From NCBI RefSeq assembly GCF_014653575.1, contig NZ_BNAQ01000002.1, forward strand, positions 620,001 to 684,000: a stretch of 64,000 nucleotides of DNA, in the 5' to 3' direction. How positions within the stretch are numbered: the stretch's first letter is position 1; each line of letters opens with the position of its first letter. Shown here one piece after another: positions 1-9,046 of the stretch. The notes under the pieces were generated by a model. That model worked only from the letters and a program-made list of their open reading frames with translations. It was not told the origin of the DNA and searched no databases. Both the position numbers and the translations under genes were made by a program. The stretch is from Sphingomonas glacialis (GTDB taxonomy: Bacteria; Pseudomonadota; Alphaproteobacteria; Sphingomonadales; Sphingomonadaceae).

Positions 1-66
1 TGGTTCCTGCTGCTGCTTGCCGGGTTGTTCGTCGTGCGCTTCGTGTGGATGAGCGCGGGGGCATGA
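1..66 (+). CDS. C-terminal end of a membrane protein (partial)
   Basis: The window opens inside a reading frame that runs for 21 residues to a TGA at 64-66. The visible residues (WFLLLLAGLFVVRFV, then WMSAGA) form one hydrophobic stretch, so this is probably the last transmembrane helix of an integral membrane protein. The family cannot be told from so little. The purine genes that follow make a purine-related transporter or oxidase possible, but that is only context. Confidence 0.5.
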   Translation, partial: WFLLLLAGLFVVRFVWMSAGA

Positions 67-70
67 GCTG

Positions 71-366
71 ATGCGCCACACCGTCCGATCCGATCGCGGC
101 ATGGTCACCGCGCCGCACCACCTCGCCGCGCAGGCCGGGCTCGCCATGCTGCGCGACGGCAGGACCGCAGCGAACGCGCAAAAGCTAGCAAGCTGCGCCG
201 GCAGCGCCGCACCTATCCCGCGATCTTCGAGCGCGTCGGCCGGCCGTTGCGCGAAGGCGAATGGCTACGGCAGTTGCTGTTTGCCGAGCATCGGCCAAGC
301 GATCGTGCTCGTCGCAGCGACAAGCCGCAGCGCGGCGCGAAAGACCGCCCAGCTCGGCCGCGCAGC
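71..366 (+). pseudogene. decayed gamma-glutamyltransferase remnant
   Basis: The first frame from 71 reads RGMVTAPHHLAAQAGLAMLR, which matches the N-terminal start of gamma-glutamyltransferase-like proteins (typically a 'MV.APHHLAA.AGL.VLR.GGNA' pattern). It then loses similarity at about position 180. From about 197, in another frame, the translation YPAIFERVGRPLREGEWLRQ resembles a later part of the same family. The expected protein is over 500 residues, and only two short fragments in different frames remain. I therefore call it a deletion remnant, not a gene. Its second frame runs on, in phase, into the guanine deaminase start. Confidence 0.5.
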
Positions 367-1659
367 ATGAGCGCGCGCGGCTTTCGCGGCGCGCTGCTCT
401 CGGTCGCGCACGATCCGCGAGATCATGCCGATGCGATCCGCCACGAACCCGATGGACTGCTGATCGTCGAGAACGGGATCGTCGTCGCGCGTGGCGACTA
501 TCAGGACGTGGCGCCGCGCTATCCGGGACTCGCGATCGAGGCACTGCCCGGACTGATCGTCCCCGGCTTTATCGATGCGCATATCCACTATCCGCAGATG
601 GATCGCATAGCGTCGCACGGTGCGCAATTGCTCGACTGGCTCGACACCCACATCTTCCCCGCGGAGAAGGCGTTTGCCGACCGCGCACATGCCGACGCCG
701 TCGCCGCGGCGTTCCTCACCGAATTGCTGCGCAACGGCACGACCAGCGCGCTCGTGTTCGCAACCGTCCACCCGCAGTCGCTCGATGCGCTGTTCGAGGC
801 CGCCGCGCGCCGCAATATGCGGATCGTAGCGGGCAAGGTGCTGATGGACTTGGGGCCAGAGGGCCTCGCCGATACCCCGCATTCGGGCCGCGCCGAGAGC
901 GAGGTGCTGATCCGGCGCTGGCATGGCCACAAGCGGCTCGGCTATGCGGTGACGCCGCGTTTCGCGCTGACCTCGTCCGATGCGCAACTGGCCGATACCG
1001 GCGCGCTCCTCGCGGCGCATCCCGACGTCCTGCTCCACACGCATCTCGCCGAAAATCTGGGCGAGTGCGCTGCGGTTGCCGAGCGCTTCCGCGACGCGCG
1101 CGATTATCTCGACGTGTACGATCGCTTCGGGCTGGTCGGCCCGCGCTCGGTCTTCGCGCACGGCGTGCATCTGTCCGACCGTGCCTGCGCGCGGCTCCAC
1201 GAAAGCGGTGCGGGTATCGCGGTGTGCCCGAGTTCGAACCTGTTCCTCGGTTCGGGCTTCTTCGACTTCGGGCAAGCCGACCGCCACTCGCTACGGCTCG
1301 GGCTCGGCACCGATGTCGGCGCAGGAACGTCGTTCTCGCTGCTGTCGACCGCGGGGCTCGCCTATCAGGCGGCGCTCGCGCGCGGCGATCGGCTCGATCC
1401 GTTCCGTGCGCTGTATCTGGCGACCGCGGGCAGTGCCGGTTTGCTCCACATCGCGGATCGGGTCGGCAGCCTCGAACCCGGGCAGGAAGCCGATTTCGTC
1501 GTGCTCGATACCGCCGCGACGTCCTTGCTCGCACGCCGCACGACAGGCGCGAGCCTCGCCGAGAAGCTGTTCGCGCTGCAGGTCCTCGGCGATGACCGCG
1601 CAATCACCCGGACCTATGTGCTCGGCGAGTGCGTGTGGGACAAACACGCCGATCGGTGA
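367..1659 (+). CDS. guaD: guanine deaminase
   Basis: This 430-residue amidohydrolase would convert guanine to xanthine and ammonia in the cytoplasm. The zinc site is complete: HIH at residues 72-74 after the GFIDA motif, HTHLAEN around 224-230, H265 in FAHGVHLS, and D316 in LGTDVGAGTS. The length fits the guanine deaminase family. The ATG at 367 is chosen because family similarity begins at once after it. The same frame is open further upstream into the gamma-glutamyltransferase remnant, and no strong ribosome binding site precedes the ATG. The convergent purine phosphoribosyltransferase next door supports a role in purine salvage or breakdown. Confidence 0.9.
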   Translation: MSARGFRGALLSVAHDPRDHADAIRHEPDGLLIVENGIVVARGDYQDVAPRYPGLAIEALPGLIVPGFIDAHIHYPQMDRIASHGAQLLDWLDTHIFPAEKAFADRAHADAVAAAFLTELLRNGTTSALVFATVHPQSLDALFEAAARRNMRIVAGKVLMDLGPEGLADTPHSGRAESEVLIRRWHGHKRLGYAVTPRFALTSSDAQLADTGALLAAHPDVLLHTHLAENLGECAAVAERFRDARDYLDVYDRFGLVGPRSVFAHGVHLSDRACARLHESGAGIAVCPSSNLFLGSGFFDFGQADRHSLRLGLGTDVGAGTSFSLLSTAGLAYQAALARGDRLDPFRALYLATAGSAGLLHIADRVGSLEPGQEADFVVLDTAATSLLARRTTGASLAEKLFALQVLGDDRAITRTYVLGECVWDKHADR

Positions 1660-1669
1660 CGCCCTCGCG

Positions 1670-2200
1670 TCAGGCGAGGCGATGCGGGACCGACAGCGCT
1701 TCCTCAACGATCGTCTCGCTCATGCCGACGGCTTCCCACGGGAAGACGAACCAGCGCTTGTCCTCCGCGCGATCGATCGTCTTGGCGTGATAATCGACGC
1801 GCACTCGCGAGCGGACATTGTCGAGCAGCACGGCGAATCGCACGTTGCCGGTGTCACACCCCGCCTCCGCGAGCAGGCGCCGGATGTCGGCGATCGTCCC
1901 GCCGCTGTCGTTGATGTCGTCGACGAAGAGCAGCCGGACGCCATCCGCGCTCTTGGCCGCGACCTTGCCGAGCAATTCGTCGGCAAAGCCCGGCACTTTC
2001 GACGAATGATCGATCGACAGCATGTGCACTTTCAGCGCGTGCGACAGGAACACCGCGGGCACGAGCCCGCCGCGCCCGATCCCGACGACGAAATCGGGCA
2101 TCCAGTCCCCGCGCGCGACGGCGTGCGCGACGGCTTGCGTATCAGCGACGAAATCGTCGTGCGGAATGTAATAGAGCTGGGGGCTGGCGGCGGTGCTCAT
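1670..2200 (-). CDS. purine (hypoxanthine/xanthine-guanine type) phosphoribosyltransferase
   Basis: This 176-residue type I phosphoribosyltransferase would join a purine base to PRPP to give the nucleotide. The PRPP-binding loop is seen as LLFVDDINDSGGTI near residues 90-103, and an upstream VVGIGRGGLVPAV block (38-50) is typical of xanthine-guanine or hypoxanthine enzymes. The start at 2200 is chosen because MSTAASPQ begins the conserved domain, and the longer upstream frame is arginine-rich non-coding sequence. It converges on guanine deaminase with only 10 bases between the stops, so the two probably serve the same base pool. The exact base preference cannot be read from the sequence. Confidence 0.8.
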   Translation of the reverse strand: MSTAASPQLYYIPHDDFVADTQAVAHAVARGDWMPDFVVGIGRGGLVPAVFLSHALKVHMLSIDHSSKVPGFADELLGKVAAKSADGVRLLFVDDINDSGGTIADIRRLLAEAGCDTGNVRFAVLLDNVRSRVRVDYHAKTIDRAEDKRWFVFPWEAVGMSETIVEEALSVPHRLA

Positions 2201-2445
2201 GACGCGACACTCCGTATGGCGGCGCGATGGCGGCCCGCCGAAGCGAGGCCGGTTATCGCGTCTGGTCGGCAAGGGCAACCGCCGCCGCGCCTGATGGCGG
2301 ATGCCGAACTGTCGGGGATCAGAGCGGTTCCGCACGACCAATTTTCCGATCGCTCTGGCGTCAAACGCACAGATGCGGGACACAGGCACCCGGTGCCGGC
2401 GACGGCGCGGATGGATCGTTTCCTCTTTCCTCATGGATATTCGCG

Positions 2446-2928
2446 ATGCTGAGACTGCGTACCTTCAAGACTGTGTCGCTCGCCGCCTGTGCGCTTTGCG
2501 CGACCATAGTGGCGGGATCGCTCGCCGCCGGTGCAGGCCCGTCGACCGACGCCGTGATCGCCACGCGAGTCGATGGCTTCAAGAAGATGGGTGGAGCGAT
2601 GAAGGCGCTCAACGATGAGTTGAAGAGCGACGCGCCCGTCAAGGCGACGATGGTCGCCGCCGCGCAGATGATCGCCGAGACCGCGCGCGCGCAGGGCAAG
2701 CTGTTCCCCGCCGGCAGCGGGCCTGCGCCCGGCGTCAAGACCAATGCGCTGCCCATCATCTGGACCGACCGCGCGACCTTCGACGCGCAGATGGCCAAGC
2801 TCGTCACCGCCGCCGACACGCTCGTCGCGGTCGCGAACAGCGGCGATGCCGCGGCGATCGGCGCGCAGGCGAAGGCGACCGGCGCAGTGTGCGGCGGCTG
2901 CCATCGCCAGTTCCGCTCGAACACCTGA
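2446..2928 (+). CDS. cytochrome c' (c-type haem protein)
   Basis: The 160-residue protein begins with a signal peptide (hydrophobic residues 10-29) and so is exported to the periplasm. It ends with one haem-attachment motif, CGGCH at residues 149-153, followed only by RQFRSNT. A C-terminal CxxCH in a roughly 130-residue, alanine-rich helical protein is the hallmark of the cytochrome c' four-helix bundle (cytochrome c prime, COG3909). Such proteins bind NO or act as small electron carriers. It is divergent from the phosphoribosyltransferase and has no operon partner. Function beyond haem binding is not shown. Confidence 0.85.
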   Translation: MLRLRTFKTVSLAACALCATIVAGSLAAGAGPSTDAVIATRVDGFKKMGGAMKALNDELKSDAPVKATMVAAAQMIAETARAQGKLFPAGSGPAPGVKTNALPIIWTDRATFDAQMAKLVTAADTLVAVANSGDAAAIGAQAKATGAVCGGCHRQFRSNT

Positions 2929-3602
2929 GACATCGATGCTCGCCCGCGACTGCCGGGCGATTGCCGAGACCGAGGTGGTGAATTCGGGACCTGTCGGCGC
3001 GTCTGTTCGATCCGCTGCGCGTCGCTCTGCTCGACGTTTCGGGGGGAGCGAGTCGCCGCATCCGGTCGCGGACGTGGGCCAGTGATGACGGCTGAGCCGG
3101 CGACGGATCGTTCCCGGGCGTTGGTAACCACGCTCGGCGGAGTCGGTGCGGGGTTCATCGCGCTCGCGGTCGCGCGCGGGTTTCGCTTTTGCCGCTATTG
3201 CACGTGCTGCCCTGGGATATTGTCGAAGACGATCAGACCGTTGCGTTGTATAAACACCAAGACTCGGATCGCGATGACGTCGGCACCTGTGAAAAAGGCG
3301 TGCGACGATCCGCGATCTGCCACGCTTTCGACGATCGGCGTGAGGCCGAGCGAAAACCGACTGACCTTTTCAACTTCATCGAATAGTCACGACAGTTTTA
3401 TCTAGGTGATTTCGACAAGAGCACTGCTCTAAACCGCTCTCAGACGCACCGCTTCACACTGCCTCATCGGGGAACGCTGCCATGTCGAGCACTGCACACG
3501 CCGGACGCCATGCGCCGCTCGCCAGCAGCGCCGCCCCCGCCGAACAGGTGAACCGCTAGCGCCTCCCGACCGAATTCCCCCCTGGCCAAAAAGGACTGAC
3601 CC
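2929..3602. other. intergenic stretch without a recognisable gene
   Basis: About 670 bases between cytochrome c' and the hydrolase. Open frames exist (for example 3082-3405 and 3189-3386, and a 25-codon frame at 3482-3559) but none resembles a known family or has convincing coding character. Bases about 3190-3430 are visibly less GC-rich than the surroundings and could hold the hydrolase promoter or decayed foreign DNA. Confidence 0.5.
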
Positions 3603-4439
3603 ATGAGCTATGTCACCACCCAAGACGGCGTCGAGATTTTCTTCAAGGACTGGGGCGCGAAGGACGCGCAGCCGATCATGTTCCACCACGGCTGGCCGCT
3701 GTCGTCGGACGATTGGGACTCGCAGATGCTGTTCTTCCTCGCCAACGGCTACCGCGTCGTCGCGCATGATCGTCGCGGGCACGGTCGCTCGACGCAGATC
3801 GGCACCGGCCACGATATGGACCATTATGCCGCCGATGCAGCTGCGGTGGTCGAGCATCTCGACCTCAACAACGTCATTCATATCGGCCATTCGACCGGCG
3901 GTGGCGAAGTCGCGCGCTATGTCGCCCAACACGGTCAACCGCAGGGCCGCGTCGCCAAGGCGGTGCTGGTCAGCGCGGTGCCGCCGCTGATGCTCCAGAC
4001 CGAGGGCAACCCCGACGGCCTGCCGATGGCGGTGTTCGACGGGATCCGCGCCGGGCTCGCCGCCAACCGCGCGCAGCTGTTCCACGATTTTGCCGCAGGG
4101 CCGTTCTACGGCTTCAACCGCCCCGGTGCGACCGTCGTCCAGGCGACGATCGACAATTGGTGGCGCCAGGGCATGATGGGCAGCGCACAGGCGCACTACG
4201 ACGGCATCGCCGCCTTTTCGGAAACCGACCAGACCGCGGATCTCAAAGCGATCACCGTGCCGACGCTGGTGCTGCAGGGCGATGACGATCAGGTCGTGCC
4301 GTACAAGAACGCCTCTGTGATGCAGGCCGAACTGCTCCCGAACGCGACGCTGAAAATCTATCCCGGCTTCTCGCATGGCATGCTCAGCGTAAACGGCGAC
4401 GTGATCAACGCCGATTTGCTCGCCTTCGCGCGCAGCTGA
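3603..4439 (+). CDS. alpha/beta hydrolase, non-haem haloperoxidase/arylesterase type
   Basis: This 278-residue protein is of the cofactor-free chloroperoxidase and aryl esterase family. The nucleophile elbow is GHSTGG with Ser97, the acid is in GDDDQVVP (Asp229 or its neighbour), and the catalytic His is His258 in FSHGM. It lacks a signal peptide, so it acts in the cytoplasm. AAGGA stands 10 bases before the ATG. Such enzymes hydrolyse small esters or form peracids; real substrates are rarely known. It is followed by a strong hairpin and converges on a LysR regulator that, with pirin, could belong to the same stress-related group. Confidence 0.85.
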   Translation: MSYVTTQDGVEIFFKDWGAKDAQPIMFHHGWPLSSDDWDSQMLFFLANGYRVVAHDRRGHGRSTQIGTGHDMDHYAADAAAVVEHLDLNNVIHIGHSTGGGEVARYVAQHGQPQGRVAKAVLVSAVPPLMLQTEGNPDGLPMAVFDGIRAGLAANRAQLFHDFAAGPFYGFNRPGATVVQATIDNWWRQGMMGSAQAHYDGIAAFSETDQTADLKAITVPTLVLQGDDDQVVPYKNASVMQAELLPNATLKIYPGFSHGMLSVNGDVINADLLAFARS

Positions 4440-4472
4440 CCCGGCCTCACGCCGCGGCGGTATGGCAACAAG

Positions 4473-4507
4473 CCCCAACGGATCGCGCCTGCGTCGATCC
4501 GTTGGGG
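4473..4507. terminator. bidirectional terminator hairpin
   Basis: A perfect 13-base stem (CCCCAACGGATCG at 4473-4485, its complement at 4495-4507) with a 9-base loop lies between two convergent genes. There is no long T tract on either side, but position and stem strength fit transcription termination for both. Confidence 0.75.
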
Positions 4508-4531
4508 AGCATCTTGCCGCCGCCGCCGCGA

Positions 4532-5461
4532 CTAGACGTCGCGCATCCCGTCCTCGCCACGATCGTCCGCGCCCAGCGCGACGAACTGGTCGAGCAGCCA
4601 CGCGGCGGCCGGTCCGGGCGGGGTGTCGCGCCGAAACACGCCCGCAAAGCGATAGGTGCCGCCGGGGTGATCGGGCATCGCGAGGCGTTTGAGCGTGCCC
4701 GCGATCAGATCGGGCTGGATCAGCGGCAGCGGCATGTTGCCCCACCCGATCCCCTCGCGCAGCAGCGCGTGCTTGGCGCCGAGATCCGCCAGCCGCCAGG
4801 TCCGCGGGCTCAGCACCGAGAAATCCTGTCCCTGCGTCAGCGGAGACCGATCGGTCAGCACGAGCTGGACGTAATCGCGCCCTGCACCGGGCGCGATCCG
4901 CTCCATCTTGCCGAGCGGATGGTCGGGCGCTGCGACCGGCACGAGCACCACCGATCCAGCACCGACGCATTCGACCCCTTCGACCCCGGCGGCGAGCGGC
5001 CCGGAAATCCCCACGACCGCGTTGCGGTTGAGGACCAGCGACGTGATCGCACCCAAAGCCTCGACGTGCAGCCGCAACGTCACGGTCGGGAACGCCGCGG
5101 CAAAGCTGCGCAGCACCATGCCGAGCCGGTGCGTCGGCAGCATCACGTCGACCGCGAGATTGACCTCCGCCTCGAGCCCGTCGAGCAGCCCCTTCACCTT
5201 GGCGCGCAGCCCGTCGATCCCCTGCGCAACGGTGCGCGCCTCGGCCAGCACCGCGCGCCCGGCATCGGTCAGCTGCGGCTTGCGCGTGCCTTCGCGGTCG
5301 AACAGCGTCAGCCCGAGCTGTGTCTCGAGATTGCCGATCCCGTAGCTGATCACCGAAACCGCGCGGTTCAGTTTGCGCGCAGCGGCGGCAAAACTCCCCG
5401 TCTCGACCACGGTGAGGAACACGCGGAGCTGGTCGAAGGTCGGCGTACCGGGGTTGGACAT
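4532..5461 (-). CDS. LysR-family transcriptional regulator
   Basis: This 309-residue protein has the N-terminal winged helix-turn-helix of LysR proteins at about residues 8-66 (FDQLRVFLTVVETGSFAAAA, then LETQLGLTLFDR) and a C-terminal co-inducer domain. It is divergent from the pirin gene, with 92 bases between the starts, the usual arrangement for a LysR protein that controls its neighbour and itself. The effector is unknown. The start at 5461 gives the standard LysR length. Confidence 0.88.
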   Translation of the reverse strand: MSNPGTPTFDQLRVFLTVVETGSFAAAARKLNRAVSVISYGIGNLETQLGLTLFDREGTRKPQLTDAGRAVLAEARTVAQGIDGLRAKVKGLLDGLEAEVNLAVDVMLPTHRLGMVLRSFAAAFPTVTLRLHVEALGAITSLVLNRNAVVGISGPLAAGVEGVECVGAGSVVLVPVAAPDHPLGKMERIAPGAGRDYVQLVLTDRSPLTQGQDFSVLSPRTWRLADLGAKHALLREGIGWGNMPLPLIQPDLIAGTLKRLAMPDHPGGTYRFAGVFRRDTPPGPAAAWLLDQFVALGADDRGEDGMRDV

Positions 5462-5553
5462 ATCAATTCCATCGAACGTTTCAGTCTATTTTATCCGACT
5501 GATCGGGCATGTCGAGGCCATCTATATCCGTCGCAACACAAAGGAGACACGCC

Positions 5554-6252
5554 ATGATCGACATTCGCCCGTTCGCCAGCCTCGGTGGCGCCAATCACGG
5601 TTGGCTCGATGCCAAGCACCATTTCTCGTTCGCCAACTATTACGATCCGGCGCGCGAAAGCTGGGGCAATCTGCGCGTCTGGAACGACGACACGATCGCC
5701 CCGCAATCGGGCTTTCCGCCCCACCCGCACCGCGACATGGAGATCATCACCTATGTCCGCGAAGGCGCGATTACGCATCAGGACAATCTCGGCAATCTCG
5801 GCCGCACCGAGGCGGGTGACGTGCAAGTGATGTCGGCGGGCACCGGCATCACGCATGCCGAATATAACAAGGAAGACGTGACGACGAAGATCTTCCAGAT
5901 CTGGATCCAGCCGACACAGACCGGCGAGAAGCCGAGCTGGGGCGCGCGTCCCTTCCCCAAGGATGATCGCGCCGGACAGTTCGTGGTGCTCGCCAGCGGT
6001 TTTGCCGACGACACCGACGCCTTGCCGATCCGCACCGATGCGCGCGTCGTCGGCGCGACACTCAAAGCCGGCGAAACCGCGACCTATCGGCTCGGCAACG
6101 ACCGCCGCGGCTATCTCGTTCCCGCCACCGGCGCGATCGAGATCGAGGGCAAGCGCATCGCCGCGCGCGACGGCGTCGCGATCAGCGATCAGCCGACGGT
6201 GGTGATCACCGCGCTCGAGGACAGCGAGATCGTCCTGGTCGACGCGGCCTGA
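5554..6252 (+). CDS. pirin family protein
   Basis: The 232-residue cupin protein shows the pirin metal site in its N-terminal barrel: HPHRDMEIITYV with two His, then GTGITHAEYN with the further His and Glu. Bacterial pirins bind Fe or another metal and act either as quercetinase-like dioxygenases or as redox-responsive protein partners; which applies here is not visible. AAGGAGA lies 7 bases before the ATG at 5554, which rules out the longer upstream frame. It is transcribed away from the LysR gene that probably regulates it. Confidence 0.88.
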   Translation: MIDIRPFASLGGANHGWLDAKHHFSFANYYDPARESWGNLRVWNDDTIAPQSGFPPHPHRDMEIITYVREGAITHQDNLGNLGRTEAGDVQVMSAGTGITHAEYNKEDVTTKIFQIWIQPTQTGEKPSWGARPFPKDDRAGQFVVLASGFADDTDALPIRTDARVVGATLKAGETATYRLGNDRRGYLVPATGAIEIEGKRIAARDGVAISDQPTVVITALEDSEIVLVDAA

Positions 6253-6258
6253 GCGATG

Positions 6259-6282
6259 GCCGTCCGGCGCGTGCCGGGCGGC
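6259..6282. terminator. terminator hairpin between convergent genes
   Basis: A 10-base stem (GCCGTCCGGC at 6259-6268, GCCGGGCGGC at 6273-6282, one G-T pair) closes a 4-base loop just after the pirin stop codon and ahead of the end of the convergent lyase gene. No T tract follows. Confidence 0.6.
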
Positions 6283-6314
6283 CTCGCAGCATCGGGGCGA
6301 GTGTCCCGGCTCGC

Positions 6315-9035
6315 TTAATCGCGCCCGGCATCGCCCTGTCGCCGCCGCCCCGGAGCGTCCGGGGCGGTGATCGTCGCGCGGTCGAGCGCTTCGGGCACCA
6401 GCGCGAGATTCTGGATCGCCGCGAGGCCCCATTGCGCCGAGGCATTGGTCGAAACGCCCGGCCATTCGAGTACCCCATCGACGCGATGCCGCGGGTCGGA
6501 TGGCCAGGTACCGAGCCCGGCATCGCCCGACAGGAACTCGTCTGCGGCGCGCGTCGCGAGCGCCGCATCCTTTTCCACGAACGCCGCATAAGCGGTGAGC
6601 CGCGAATGCCCCTCGCGCAGGTTGCGCGGACCGAACGGCGCGCCGAACTTGGCGAGATAATCGCCCTGCGGCGCATTGTACCAGCGGCAATAGTCGAGCC
6701 ATGCGGCACGGTAGCGCGGCACGTCGAACAGGCGAATCAGCTCCGAACTCACCTCTACCGCGCCGAACACGGCGTTGAGATGCGAGAACTGGATGCCGCG
6801 CCCCTGGTCGAGAAAGCGTCCGCTCGCCAGGTCGAAGGGCGCGCTCCCCGTCATCCAGCCCTTGGGCAGCCGCCCGATGCTGTCGAGACCCGCCGTCACG
6901 CGATCGCGCCAGCGCACGTCGCCGGTCCGCTCCCATTCGGTCAGCCACGCCGCAGCGAGCGGGCACCAAGTGGTGCCGAAGGTCATCTCGATCGTCCCCG
7001 CCGGCAGCGCGGGCTTCTTCGCCGCGTTCGGCACCTTGCGGCCGATCTCGACCGTGGTCAGCGTCTGGTCCGACGTGATCAGATCGTGGAGCAGATCGCC
7101 GACCCGCTCGTCGGCGGTGAGGTAGTAGAACGGCCGGCGATAGCTCGCATTGCTGACGCGCGGCTGTTTCGAGCTGTCGCTCCAATGCTGCACGCCGTGG
7201 CGCGTCCCCATCCCCTTGAAGCGGCCGCTATGGTACACGTCGACTTCGCCAGTATGCCGCGTCATCGCCTCGGCGAAGCGCCAGGTCTTCGCATCGCCGG
7301 TGCGCAGCACCTGGTACCACAGCCACAGGTCGGGCGAGAGTTCGCTATTGTCCCACGCAAAGCCGCCAATGTCGTAGCGCCAGCGATGCCGGTCGCTGTC
7401 ATAGGTGTGCATCACGTCGCCATGGTTCCAGAAACCGTACCAGGCGCGGCGATCGACTTCGCCAGCGTAGAAATCGACGAGGTTGCTCAGCTGGTTCTCG
7501 ATCGCGGCGCGGTTGGGGGTCGACCGGTCGGGCAGGCCCCAGTCGCCGAACACCTGCGCGGCGTGGAGGTGCGCGGGTGCGACCATCAACTGCGGCGGCG
7601 CGGCCTGCATCGTCGCGAGCCCCTGCAGCAGCGCGCTGTCGGGGGTCGACGGGAATGCCCAGAGCATCAGCTCGCTGGTCCGTGCGATCCCCGCGGCATC
7701 GTCCCAGCCGGGCTCGTAATCCTCGTAGGTGACCGACAGGCCTTCGTTCTGCGCGTCGAAGCGCTCCATCCCCATCGTGCCGTGATACGGCCGCATGTCC
7801 ATCGCCGCCGCCTCGGGCGACCACAGCCACGCCGTCAGCGCGGCGGCGTCGCCGGTCGCGCCAGCGATGTGCAGCGCGGTCGGATGCCGCTGCCAAAAAT
7901 AGCGCACGCCGAGCGCCGCCCCGCCCTGTGGCGACCCGACATACGCCAGCCCCGGTGCGCGATGGCCTTCATCGGCGTCGATCCAGCCCTGCTCGGGCGC
8001 GGTGCGCTTGGTGATCGTCCAGCCATTGGCGGTCGGCTGCTCGAGCCGGAAATCGCCCCATGCGGGGATCCGCTCGAGCGTCGCGCGCACCGCCTTGGCC
8101 ATCGTGTCGAGCGGCGGCACCGCGCGGCCGGCGACCTGTGCCGCCTTGAACGCCATTCCCGGATCGCGCCGCAACCCGGTCAGCGAGCGGACCCCTTCGG
8201 CGAAGAATTGCGCGTCGGTGGCGAAGCGCACGTGGCGATCGTGGAGCGCGGCGTCCTTCACCGGCACGCTCGCGCGCACGCCCAGCGCCGAGATGAAATC
8301 CTTCGACGCGCTGCCGTCGAACACGACGCTGTGGACCATCCGCAACCCGCTCGACCCGGCATAGGCATAGAGCCGGACGACGAACGGCAGCCAGCGGCGC
8401 TCGCCCGACACGTGCGCGCCCTCGATCTTCACGACCGCGCGCACCGGCCCGGTCTGCTCGACGGTGACGCGCTCGATCTGTCCCGCGAAGGGCAGGTCGG
8501 CGCCGTGGAGCGGCTCGGTGCGCGCGGCACCGATGAGGGTGACCGGGCCGAGCACCGCGCGGCCGGCGATGCTCGCTTGCTGCACCAACGCCGCGCCCGA
8601 TTTGCCGATGCGCCATTGCAGATCGCCGACGCTGATCGTTACCGCATCGGCGCTCTCGGTCACGCGGACGGGGCGGGCTGGCATCGCGGGGCGGCCGCGC
8701 TTGACGCTCAAGCCGTCGGGCGCGATGTCGGCGGGGATCGCGTGCGCGCTCCACTTGATCGAGCCGTCAGGCCAGCTCGCGGTGGTCCAGCCTTGCGACG
8801 GGACCGGCGTGCCGTCACGCGCCGTCACGCTCAGCGCCGTGCCGCGCTTGACCGCGCCGCGCGGCCAGGCGACGCCGAAGGTCTGGCCGGGCTGGAGCGC
8901 GGGCGCCGCGCCGTCGATCCAGCGCACCGGCGCCGACTGAAACGCCGCGACCGGGGCCGCGCCCAACCGCGCCGGCAGCAACGCGACGCCGCTCCCGAGC
9001 AAAGCCGCCTTGAGCGTCTCGCGGCGATTGAGCAT
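6315..9035 (-). CDS. PcRGLX/YetA-like exo-rhamnogalacturonan lyase family protein
   Basis: This 906-residue protein starts with a twin-arginine signal (NRRETLKAALLGSGVALL), so it should be exported folded. The order is an N-terminal sugar-binding or RIFT-barrel region (to about residue 300), a large helical-toroid region rich in Trp and Tyr (about 300-800), and a C-terminal part. This matches the PcRGLX/YetA family, which includes an exo-acting rhamnogalacturonan lyase (PL26) and relatives acting on rhamnose-uronate ends. GGAGAGAG lies a few bases before the ATG at 9035, so I prefer it over the ATG at 9047. It follows the DUF6250-like gene by 11 bases and both are transcribed leftward. The exact linkage cut is uncertain. 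Confidence 0.75.
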   Translation of the reverse strand: MLNRRETLKAALLGSGVALLPARLGAAPVAAFQSAPVRWIDGAAPALQPGQTFGVAWPRGAVKRGTALSVTARDGTPVPSQGWTTASWPDGSIKWSAHAIPADIAPDGLSVKRGRPAMPARPVRVTESADAVTISVGDLQWRIGKSGAALVQQASIAGRAVLGPVTLIGAARTEPLHGADLPFAGQIERVTVEQTGPVRAVVKIEGAHVSGERRWLPFVVRLYAYAGSSGLRMVHSVVFDGSASKDFISALGVRASVPVKDAALHDRHVRFATDAQFFAEGVRSLTGLRRDPGMAFKAAQVAGRAVPPLDTMAKAVRATLERIPAWGDFRLEQPTANGWTITKRTAPEQGWIDADEGHRAPGLAYVGSPQGGAALGVRYFWQRHPTALHIAGATGDAAALTAWLWSPEAAAMDMRPYHGTMGMERFDAQNEGLSVTYEDYEPGWDDAAGIARTSELMLWAFPSTPDSALLQGLATMQAAPPQLMVAPAHLHAAQVFGDWGLPDRSTPNRAAIENQLSNLVDFYAGEVDRRAWYGFWNHGDVMHTYDSDRHRWRYDIGGFAWDNSELSPDLWLWYQVLRTGDAKTWRFAEAMTRHTGEVDVYHSGRFKGMGTRHGVQHWSDSSKQPRVSNASYRRPFYYLTADERVGDLLHDLITSDQTLTTVEIGRKVPNAAKKPALPAGTIEMTFGTTWCPLAAAWLTEWERTGDVRWRDRVTAGLDSIGRLPKGWMTGSAPFDLASGRFLDQGRGIQFSHLNAVFGAVEVSSELIRLFDVPRYRAAWLDYCRWYNAPQGDYLAKFGAPFGPRNLREGHSRLTAYAAFVEKDAALATRAADEFLSGDAGLGTWPSDPRHRVDGVLEWPGVSTNASAQWGLAAIQNLALVPEALDRATITAPDAPGRRRQGDAGRD

Positions 9036-9046
9036 ATCTCTCTCCA

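Noticed and set aside
3189..3386. 65-codon frame in the cytochrome c'/hydrolase spacer
   Set aside because: Its residues look more protein-like than the usual shadow, but there is no family match and no clear ribosome binding site, so it is not called.
3482..3559. 25-codon frame just before the haloperoxidase-type gene
   Set aside because: Could be a leader peptide, but there is no ribosome site and no attenuator structure.
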